64,000 nt of DNA from Moricandia arvensis. Its lineage: Eukaryota; Streptophyta; Magnoliopsida; Brassicales; Brassicaceae. Within the stretch, counting starts at the first letter, position 1, and the number at the start of each line of letters is the position of its first letter. The DNA is taken from positions 1 through 64,000 of the forward strand of contig CAJHQP010002105.1 in the NCBI GenBank assembly GCA_905132765.1, given 5' to 3'. Positions 55,936 through 64,000 of the stretch are shown piece by piece. The notes under the pieces are model-generated. The model made no database searches and was not told the DNA's origin. It was given only the letters and a program-made list of their open reading frames with translations. The translations under genes and the position numbers were made by a program.

Positions 55936-56272
55936 TATAGTGGGCCAAAAATATCATTTAAAATAAAATATAAGAACCTTAGTGATGCAAGTGAAAACAC
56001 ATAAATATATATAAAACGAGTTACATAGATAATAGAAATCATACATTTGATCAAACAAAACGAAAGTATTCCTAAAAATTGTCCCTATAAATACGCAATT
56101 AGTCAAACGCTCCTTTTAAAACACATCATCACCATTAAAGCCATGAGATCTTCTTTGCAATCATACTAAAAAGACAATATAAAACCTTCTTCAGTTAAGC
56201 TTTTGTCCTAAAAAATATGAACTTACAATAACACACAATCAAGGTCATTTAAATGATTGAACAACCGAGGGC

Positions 56273-56660
56273 ATGGAGTTCATGTTAACGTACAATGAGA
56301 TTCAGCACCCCGGCTCCATCATGCTTATTCATGAGACTACCAAATATGTCATGAATATACTGACATCCAGCAACAATAACATAACTGCTGCTATTTTAGT
56401 TTACTATTACTGTCACAAACAACAACCCCAACGAGACTGCGAGACTTGACGTCGACTTAATCATCACTGATCTTGAGGGAAATCTTAGGCTTCCGACGGC
56501 GACAGAAGAAACTGATACATGCACTATATGCTTCGGAAATTAAAACAATGGAAACAACCTATGTTTTTTTACTTGCACCCATAATTTCCATTTTCACTGC
56601 ATTGATGAATGGCTTCTTAGGAACATAAGCTGTCCAATATGCCGGGAAACACATCTATGA
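56273..56660 (+). pseudogene. RING-H2 finger gene relic
   Basis: ATG at 56273 opens MEFMLTYNEIQHPGS, frame-shifted near 56410 to give NETARLDVDLIITDLEG. The RING-H2 finger follows: TCTICFGN at 56517-56540, an in-frame TAA (56541-56543), then LCFFTCTHNFHFHCIDEWLL and ISCPICRETHL, ending TGA at 56658-56660. All eight zinc ligands (C-C, C-H, H-C, C-C) are still visible. The fold would be an E3 ubiquitin ligase of the small RING-H2 type. One stop and one frameshift make it non-functional, though the ends and length are close to a complete gene of about 130 residues. Confidence 0.8.
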
Positions 56661-57414
56661 TTTGATTCTACTAAACGATTTCACATGTATTTCTTCGCGG
56701 GGTTCACATATTTAGAAAAAACGTTTAAAGTATTAAAAATTCTTAATTTTGTTTTTGCTTTTCCTTGAAATGGATTGCTACTACCACAATTACATTTTTA
56801 AATGAGAATTCAGCCAAAAAAATCACGAACTTAGCATGAATTGCCAAAATAAATCTGGACATGACCCTGGCCAAACGAAACTTGTACTTTTATTGACTTT
56901 ATTAGTTTGACCAATTCGAAACACCGTTAACGAGCAGTTAAGACGTCGTGTTAACGACGTTCAATGTTGCTGTTAACTAATACGACGTCGTTTTGTCTAT
57001 CTGGGTGATTAAAGACAAATGAATGAAACGACGTCGTTTTAGTTAACTTTGTTATTTAAAAAAGTGCTTCTGTCGCGACTCGAACCCGAGTAACGATAGG
57101 TTAATAGAAGGGGTTTTGCAACTAGGCTAAGGGACTTCTCGGGATATTACTATACATGTTAGATTATATTGATAACGGGACTACAAAGAAACATAATTAT
57201 CTCAATCATCTGAATTTACTTATTAATTTGATTTAATAATAGACTTTAATGGATTTGAATGATTTTTTTGTTAAAAATATAAAGATTCAAATTCGAAAAA
57301 AAGACTTCCGAATTTGTGAATGCTAATTAAAATTCATATGTTAAATTTCAAAATCACTATATTTTACACTGATTTATAAAAGAGCAAATATCTCTGATAA
57401 TTTTTTTGAAGTTT

Positions 57415-57695
57415 TTGTCACAAAAATAGCCTTTAAAAATAAAAATGATCAAACTAGCCCTTTTTATATTTTTTATTTTTTTTAAGAATAAAAAATTAAT
57501 ATTTTTTTATTTTTTCAATTTTAAACCTAAACCCCAAAACCTTTATTCTTAAAATTGAAAAATAAAAAAAAGTATTAATTTTTTATTCTTAAAAAATAAA
57601 AAAAAGGGCTAGTTTGGTCATTTTTGGGTGTTAGGTTTAAAATTGAAAAAATAAAAAAATATTAATTTTTTATTCTTAAAAAAAAGGCTGGTTTG
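57415..57695. repeat. nested inverted repeat in the foldback loop
   Basis: A segment with AACTAGCCC, AAGAATAAAAAATTAAT and TTTAAACCTAA (57455-57530) returns in reverse as TTAGGTTTAAAATTG...GGCTGG at about 57630-57690. Parts of it occur a third time at 57550-57615. A relative of its edge (CACAAAAATAG) is at 12447. Confidence 0.65.
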
Positions 57696-57800
57696 GTTAT
57701 TAAATCAAATTAATAAGTAAATTCAGATGATTGAAATAGTTATGTTTCTTTGTAATCCTCTTATCAATATAATCTAACATGTATAGTAATATACCGAGAA

Positions 57801-57871
57801 GTCCCTTAATCCAGTGGCAAAACCCCTCCTATTAACCTATCCTTACTCGGGTTCGAGTCCCGACGGAAGCA
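57801..57871 (+). other. tRNA-like sequence in the right arm (pol III box)
   Basis: GGTTCGAGTCC at 57850-57860 matches the tRNA B-box consensus exactly. About 40 bp upstream, TTAATCCAGTGG (57806-57817) resembles an A box. The left arm has the inverse copy (57076-57086) with one mismatch. A full tRNA cloverleaf cannot be drawn: the outer sequences do not pair, so this is a tRNA-derived segment, not a tRNA gene. Confidence 0.5.
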
Positions 57872-58416
57872 CTATTTTTAAATAACAAAGTTAACTAAAA
57901 CGACGTCGTTTCATTCATTTATCTTTAATCACCCAAATAGACAAAACGACGGCGTATTAGTTAACAGCAACATTTAACGTCGTTTTAACTGCTCGTTAAC
58001 GGTGTTTCTAATTGGTCAGTCAATCGAAAGTTTTGTAATAAACTAATAAAGTCAATAAAAGTTCATATTTATTTCGGTCAGTCAGTATGTTGAAGTTTAT
58101 TTTGGCAATTCGTGCAAAGTTCGTGATTTTTTTGGCCGAATTCTCATTTTTAAATGGTTGATTGTTCCAAGAGTAAACAGTTATACTAATTAAATAGTGG
58201 TATAAATAAAAAATGTGTTAATAGATTATACTTAGTATCACTCATATCTATCAAATAACAAAATCGCAAACAAAACAATAACCACACTACGAAAGCTTTC
58301 GTTACTATTAACACAAAATAAATCAACTCAATAAAATACATTAGATGAAACACCATAGATTTACACAATAGATTTACACAATGAATAGAACAAATACATA
58401 TAAAAAATGTTGATAA

Positions 58417-58444
58417 CCCGCGCGTAGCGGAGACACACTCCTAG
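58417..58444 (+). mobile_element. Helitron-like 3' terminus
   Basis: CCCGCGCGTAGCGGAG with a 4-bp CCGC/GCGG stem, then 10 nt and CTAG at 58441-58444, followed by T. Helitrons end in a hairpin about 10 nt before CTRR and insert between A and T. The stem is shorter than usual. The 5' end (TC) was not found. The neighbouring RPA-like fragment could be Helitron cargo, but no link can be shown. Confidence 0.5.
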
Positions 58445-59550
58445 TAACCGTATAAATTGTTGGAAGATCTAAAGGGTTGTAATAGATATATGACATATTT
58501 TCATCGAAAAATATGGTCTAGTTGATTCTTTTGTTTTGTTCGATCATATATATGTGCGGTTATACTACTAAATTTCAATAGATAAGGTAGATGTATTGAT
58601 TTTAAAAATATTCAGATATAATATGGATATTCAGACTATGAACTCAAAGATGGGTTGACAAACAAAAAGATTTTGAAAACCAAAGGTCAACTTTGTAAGG
58701 AGATTATGATGGTTTGGATATGTTAAACTGAAATATATTATAACTCTGTGTTTCAAAAAATGTGGGATACTTTCTTATAAAATTTAAATCACTTATATAT
58801 TAATTGAGAATTATTACAATATTTGAAGTAGTCATGTGTAATCACTAGGGTGATTCTTAAAATCCTTAGAAAAATAAGTTGGTTTATCAAAATATTTATT
58901 ATATTTTATTAAATTAATTATCAAATTGATTAATAGTGTAGAAAAAAAATATTCTTCATTTTTCCTTAAATAAAAGTTACAGAATAACCTCATATAATTA
59001 ATACATATATGTATATATATATAATGATATTGAATAATAAAGATTTAATAACAATTTTTGTATCCTCTATCATTTTTTAACTTTATATTATTAAAATAAA
59101 ATAAACAATCATATTTACCATATCATATTTAGTGATCTATGGTTTAACTTTTTGATATAACAAGATACAAAGGATTATAAAATCATCTGAATATGAAGTC
59201 GCGTTTAAGAAATATTCAGATCATAAAATCATCTGAATATGAAGTCTCATTTAAGATATATTAATATTATTTAACTAAACTATATACCAAAATTTTCATT
59301 AAAAATTATTGAGACATTTATATTTTAATTTTGAAATTTTCATTGAGTTTTAAAAACGATTAATACTGACACTATTAAAAATTGGGGGATTTGCCAAATA
59401 TGACTAAAAACTTAATTTTAAATGCAAAGGTGTACAATAACTCAAATCAAATGCAAAACTAACTCAAAAGGCTAGTGAAATTACAAAGATCCCCTCATGA
59501 CTAACAAAAAAACAGTATTGTAGTTTACTATTAAAATCCTGCGAGTGAAA
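58445..59550. other. AT-rich non-coding region
   Basis: No gene. Near 59380-59500 the sequence (GGGGGATTTGCCAAATATGA, TGCAAAACTAACTCAAAAGG) resembles, in reverse orientation and loosely, the end of the window (63840-64000). It may be one border of the palindrome-rich element. Confidence 0.35.
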
Positions 59551-60329
59551 AAACTTTCAAGAGAAGGCTTTCCTGAAAGTCTTTTCATGATGTAGATCTT
59601 AAAAATAATTTATAAAATTTTAAAAAAATATTTTGATTGATAAAAAATCTAAATACTGTAATTATAGACATGTATAAATAATGTAAATTTAGATTTGCTA
59701 AAATTGAATGAATTTCAACATAGATGAGTGAATGTAAGTTAGTCATGATATTCTTTGGTTTCGGGTTTGGTAACTATGTTATAGTATTGTATGTATTTTT
59801 AGGGTTAGATTGTGGTATCTTAATTTTTTCCTTTCAAAAAACTAAATTTGACCTATATCTGTTTAGTTTTGTGTATATTAAACACTTTATAAGTTTATTT
59901 TAAGTTTAATAAAAAATTTGTATGTGATTTAGTAATATATTTGATTTTGGGGTTTGTAAGACTTAAATTTTCGAAGATATAATGCACTAGAAGACTTACT
60001 GACAGACTTAATTACTATTTCCAGCTTAAAATTTTAGAAGAATTTAGGTTTCTCGCCTATTGTTAAGTCTTCTAATAAGTCTTCCAGTGAAAGTTTTAAG
60101 TCTTCCATAAGATCTAGTGTATTAGATCTTTAAAATAATTTAATAATTTCATAAAAAAATATTTTGGTTGGGAAAAAATTCTAATCATCTAATCATAGAC
60201 ATTTTAAGTGATATAAATTTAGATTTTAAAATTTATCTAAGTTTTATGAAATGTTTGTTTCTAATTAGGTAGTTATTTTGAGTTTAGGGTATAGGTGACT
60301 TAAGTTTTCCAACAAATAATGCACTAGAA

Positions 60330-62220
60330 GACTTTCGCGGAAATCTTTTGGACGAATAGTAAATTTACGGTCTAGAAAACTTTCAAGTAAGTCTTCGAGG
60401 AGGTATTCTATTAGAAGAGTTACTTGAAAGTCTTCTGAATCGAAAATATTAATTTTATTAGAATTTTGTCTTCTTATATAAATAAAAATTTACACATTAT
60501 CTCTTTTCCTCTCAAATGGCTGCAACAAAATGTGATTTTCTCATTTTAAAACTCTCCAACCTCTTTATAATCTGTTTGAGCTTAAAAACCAAACTTTATA
60601 TCAATTTCTCTTTTATCTCATGTTTCTCACTTATTTATTTTGTTTTGCAGGTTTTTCATCACATGGTTCTCATCTTCTACTCTTTTAAAGGTAGATCTAT
60701 AAATCATATTTTGTTTATTTGGTAACCTCTTGTTACTTAAAGTTCTTAACTTTTAAAAACTATTTTTGTTGTTTTAAGTTATTACCTTATTTTTGAAGCT
60801 TTTCAATGTTTTGAAGTCAATTGAATGCTTTTGGATATACAGGTTTTTCAGATCTGAGACGACTTGGAAGACTATCATGGAAGTCTTCTCAGAAGTCTTC
60901 CAAAAAATAATGCACAAGAAGACTTCCGCGGAAGTCTTCTAGGTAAATAGTAAATTAGGGTCTAGAAGACTTTCAAGTAAGTCTTCAAGGAGGTATTCTA
61001 TTAGAAGACTTACTTTAAAGTGTTCTGAATCGAAAATATTTAATATTATTGGAATTTTTGTCTTCTTATATAAGGAAAAATTTACTCATTATCTTTTTCC
61101 TCTCAAATGGCTGAAACAAAATGTAATTTCTCATTCTAAAACTCTTCAACCTCTCTTTAATCTGTATGAACTTAAAAAATCAAACTTTATATCAATTTCT
61201 CATTTTTATCTCATCTTTCTCATTTATTTATTTTATTTTTGCAAGTTCTTCATCATATGGTTCCCATCTTCCACTCTTTAAAGGTAGATCTATAAATCAT
61301 ATTTTTTTCGTTTGATAACCTCTTCTTGTTTAAAGTTTTTAACTATTTAAAACTCTTTTAGTTGTTTTAAGTTCTTTCATTATTTTTGAAACTTTTCAAT
61401 GTTTTAAAGTCAACTGAATGATTTTGGATATGCAGGTTTTTCAAATATGAGACGACTTGGAAAACTTTCATGGAAGTCTTCTCGGAAGTCTTCCAACAAA
61501 TAATGCACTAGAAGACTACCGCGGAACCCTTCTGGCAAAGTTTTCTCCCATATATCCTATTTCATAACAAATGTGAGCATTTTATATTAATTTTTCATTT
61601 TTATCTCATGTTTTTCATTTATTTATTTTGTTTTTGCAGGTTTTTCATCACATGGTTCTCATCTTTCACTTCTTTAAAGGTAGATCTATAAATAATATTT
61701 TTTCAATTGATAACTTCTTGTTGCTTAAAGCTCTTAACTTTTGAAAAATATTTTTGTTGTTTTAAGTTCTTACCTTATTTTTGAAGATTTTCAATATTTT
61801 GAAGTCAATTGAATGCTTTGGATATGCAAATTTTTCAGATTTGAGACGACTTGGAAGAGTTTAATGGAAGTCTTCTCAGAAATCTTCCAACAAATAATGA
61901 ACTATAAGACTTCCGCGGAAGTCTTCTAACATTTAATGCACTAGAAAACTTTCAGATCTAGAAGACTTCCATGAAGTCTTCTGACAGAGTTTTCTCTCAT
62001 ATCTCATCTTTCATCAAAAAAACATAACTATATCAATTCCTCATTTTATCTCATGTCTTTCTCACTGATTTATTTTGTTTGGATATGCAAGTTTTTCAGA
62101 TCTAAGATGATTTGGAAGACTTTCGGGGAAGTCTTCTCGGAAGTCTTCTAATATATAATGTGCTAGAAGACTTCCTGGAAATCTTCTGACAGAGTCTTCT
62201 CTTATGTTAAGTGGAGTCCA
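60330..62220 (+). repeat. 593-bp tandem unit with shortened later copies
   Basis: The same series of blocks repeats: GAAGACTT palindromes, TCTTCTTATATAA box, CTCAAATGGCTG, a TTTTGCAG-type junction, a 40-bp block ending TTTAAAG|GTAGATCT, and TGCAG|GTTTTTCAGATCTGAG. The last block starts at 60843, 61436, 61830 and 62091, so intervals are 593, 394 and 261 bp. Later copies lack the ATG or the 40-bp block. Confidence 0.8.
60481..60725 (+). other. gene-like segment in the first tandem unit
   Basis: TTATATAAATA (about 60475), an ATG at 60516 in a good context, and a 69-codon Phe/Leu/Ser-rich frame to 60725 that runs through a splice-like TTTTGCAG|G at 60641-60651 and AAAG|GTAGAT at 60687-60693. Reading it as exon, 40-bp mini-exon and introns is equally possible. 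The frame is not kept in the second unit, so expression is doubtful. Confidence 0.3.
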
Positions 62221-62792
62221 AACTTGTTTTTGTAGAGGAATGATCTATAATAATTTTTGTGGTCATTTTGTTATTTGTAGTTATACTCTTTAATTTTGAA
62301 TTCTATTGAAAATTTAAAGAGATATTAATGAACAAATTTGGTAATATATTCATGTCTACAATATTATCTTGCCAAAAGTACTTGACATTATTAAAGTTCT
62401 TGATACAATTCAATAGTAAACACATAATAACACATAATAATAGTCAAATTTACTACGGTTAATGGAGAAGAATTCTCAAGAAAACATGAAGGCAGACGCT
62501 CATATCCATCTTGTGGTTGACATAGATATTTTCAGCATTCAAAATTAGAGGACATTAGCAAAAATATAACATCAAAAGGTCAAAATATTAACCTATGAGA
62601 CTTTCAGGGAAGTCTTCTTTTATTAGCTAGAAACATTAATAAAAATATTTTATAATCTCTAAGTTATCACCAATAAAGTTATGGATTTTAACCAGGACTC
62701 CAAATATTGTCTAAAACACATGAATTAACAGTAAAATTTTAAGAAGTCATTTTAAATTTGAAGAAAATGAAGGTTTATTATACATTGTCATA

Positions 62793-62910
62793 GAAGACTT
62801 TTGTGGAAGTCTTCCACGAGAAGACTTTCGTGAAAGTCTTCCTAGAGAAGACATTCGTGAAAGTCTTCCCAGAAAGACTTTCGTGAAAGTCTTCACAGAG
62901 AATACTTTCC
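62793..62910. repeat. 27-bp tandem palindromes
   Basis: Four consecutive palindrome copies start at 62793, 62820, 62847 and about 62873. Each half-site is followed by CGTGAAAGTCTTC-like sequence. A fifth, weaker copy follows at about 62900. Confidence 0.85.
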
Positions 62911-63162
62911 TAGAAGTTTGCCATTTAGGTCATTTTTACAAATTTGCAAAAGGAAGACTTTAGAGAAGTTTCCTCTACAGCAGACTTCTAAGGAAATCTT
63001 CCTTTGTAAATATTGGCTTACTTTTATAATTCAAAAATTCTCGAAAATACCAAAGAAAACTTCCCTGGAAGTCTTCCCGAATAAATATGTTAGTTTTGCA
63101 TTTGACCGATCTGTGTCAGAAATGTGACTTTTTACAGAAGACTTCCCGATAAGTCTTTCAAC

Positions 63163-63475
63163 GGAAGTCTTCTCAACTTTTACATTAAGTCTGCTTACGG
63201 TCGGTGAAAGTCTGCATAGATTACTTTTTCAATTGACTATATTTGACTTTTGTTGAGAAGATTTTCAGGGAAGTATTCCCCTGGAAGACTTTCCTAAAGT
63301 CTTCTTTCGTTACCTTATGTTTGACCAGAATTACAGAATAAAAATCTGGAAGACTTACATGGAAATCTTCCAATTTAAATTAAATATTTAAGTTTAAATT
63401 TTCAATTGCAAAAGTAAACTACGCAAACTTCCACCGACCGTAAGCAGACTTACTGTAAAAGTTGAGAAGACTTCC
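63163..63475. repeat. 74-bp inverted repeat inside the palindrome array
   Basis: 63163-63236 and 63402-63475 are reverse complements with about 10 mismatches. Both carry ACGGTCGGT/ACCGACCGT next to CTGCTTA/TAAGCAG. The loop is 165 bp and itself contains GAAGACTT palindromes. The arms could form a long hairpin in a transcript. Confidence 0.85.
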
Positions 63476-63860
63476 GTGGAAGTCTTCCATTGGAAGAAAA
63501 TATGGGTAAACAATTTGATTCATATCTTAAACCACTGAGAAACTTGCTTAGTTGTCCAAGCACACAGAACTTCAGCAAGACAGCTACTCAATCGTTAATG
63601 ACCAGGAATCATGAGCTTGAATTCTTTAGAATCAAAAACCTTGGGTTTTTTGGATGAATATAGAGAGAAATTGAGAGAGGTGTAGTTTTTGTGGATAAGA
63701 TATGAGATAGAATGAGTGAAAACCGATTTTTGATGCATTAAAGAGCTTCATATTAGTTGTTCATGGTTGTTGGGTGAATTGATGGCAATGGCATTTTGGT
63801 GAATAATTGATGAGAATGATAGTGTAAAAACACAATTTTCAAAGACCTACTTAAAGTCTT

Positions 63861-64000
63861 TTAGTGGCATTTTCGTAAATAATGAGAACTTTTGAGGAGA
63901 ATAGTGCAAGTTGAAATTCCAAAAAAATGCTTAATTTTGTGTTTGACTTCAAGTTTTGAGTCAATTTTGTAAAACATCCTTTAAAGTTTCACACTAAAAT
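63861..64000. other. AT-rich window edge
   Basis: Non-coding. It contains blocks (CATTTTCGTAAATAATGAG, AAACTTGAAG-like in reverse) loosely matching 59400-59500 in reverse, a possible terminal inverted repeat of the palindrome-bearing element. Confidence 0.35.

Larger units (their letters stand above)
56802..58147. mobile_element. foldback element with 440-bp inverted arms
   Basis: Left arm 56802-57239 and right arm 57697-58147 are reverse complements over about 440 bp with scattered differences. Arm ends are ATGAGAATTC. TTTTAA borders both ends as a possible target duplication, but AT-rich sequence makes this weak. Arms contain the palindromic AAACGACGTCGTTT block, a tRNA-type B box and a short gap-free low-GC core. 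The loop holds another inverted repeat. No transposase. Foldback or MULE-like element without coding capacity. Confidence 0.75.
59551..63860. repeat. palindrome array (GAAGACTT...AAGTCTTC)
   Basis: More than 25 copies of a roughly 22-bp motif that reads the same on both strands: half-site GAAGACTTYC followed directly by its reverse complement. The copy at 60918-60939 is a perfect 22-bp palindrome. Others are at about 60328, 60868, 60965, 61458, 61906, 62115, 62166, 62600, 62793-62900 (four at 26-27 bp spacing), 63055, 63256 and 63466. Spacing elsewhere is irregular. Between them the sequence is AT-rich. No transposase is seen. Some units are carried by a 593-bp tandem repeat. Confidence 0.85.

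Noticed and set aside
57801..57871. Genuine tRNA gene
   Set aside because: Only a B box and a loose A box are found. Arms do not pair into a cloverleaf and the sequence is inside a foldback arm.
62918..63127. 69-codon ORF in the palindrome array
   Set aside because: It is an open frame produced by repeats of GAAGTCTTCC with no start context or relatives.
59551..63860. Repeats with spacers that look like a CRISPR array
   Set aside because: Units are palindromes with irregular spacing, there are no cas genes, and all context is plant retrotransposons.

Overview
This is a plant nuclear window, almost certainly from a Brassicaceae genome and probably a Brassica or Raphanus relative. It is AT-rich, introns and repeats dominate, and no prokaryotic gene organisation is seen. 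The family guess rests on Athila-type LTR retrotransposons with a TGGCGCCGTTG primer site, on LTR and ORF sequences peppered with TCGATCGA, and on degenerate ORFs of kinds I associate with Brassica repeats. The species cannot be fixed from the sequence. I found no intact host gene. The window is a graveyard of nested transposable elements with a few broken host-gene pieces between them.

Layout. 0.06-4.5 kb: a complete but decayed Ty3/gypsy chromovirus (minus strand, 313-bp LTRs, CAATC target duplication). 4.98-5.2 kb: a Stowaway-like MITE. 5.88-11.64 kb: a small host gene split by a Ty1/copia element (plus strand) that inserted 64 nt after its ATG. 12.9-14.0 kb: a decayed repeat ORF. 14.3-23.1 kb: a pile-up of Athila-like LTRs with one gag remnant and one accessory ORF (plus strand). 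23.8-26.7 kb: a gypsy LTR with its internal edge (minus strand), invaded by an Athila-like solo LTR. 26.7-31.5 kb: a second gypsy-type element with an ORF resembling the 'putative gypsy type transposon' family. 31.6-37.0 kb: gag-pol of another Ty3/gypsy (plus strand) and its LTR-like tail. 37.7-48.2 kb: a 10.5-kb Athila-like element (minus strand) with ACTAC duplications, inserted in an older gypsy LTR. 48.4-50.1 kb: RNase H-like and RPA/DUF223-like fragments. 50.3-55.2 kb: a full-length copia element (minus strand, 379-bp LTRs, GTATC duplication, iMet primer site). 55.7-56.7 kb: relics of a cyclopropane-fatty-acid synthase gene and a RING-H2 gene. 56.8-58.1 kb: a long foldback element whose arms carry a tRNA-type B box. 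58.44 kb: a Helitron-like 3' terminus. 59.5-63.9 kb: an unusual array of short perfect or near-perfect palindromes (GAAGACTT...AAGTCTTC), partly carried on a 593-bp tandem unit.

How the parts relate. The retroelements encode the usual gag, protease, reverse transcriptase, RNase H and integrase, but every copy carries stops, frameshifts or deletions, so none looks autonomous. Three elements can be delimited exactly by LTR pairs and 5-bp target duplications, and a fourth (copia at 5.9 kb) by a near-perfect one. This allows the nesting order to be read. The most unusual material is the palindrome array at 59.5-63.9 kb, the foldback element beside it, the TCGATCGA over-representation confined to Athila-like sequence, and a patch of copied 'filler' DNA at 37.60-37.68 kb that records a repaired break.
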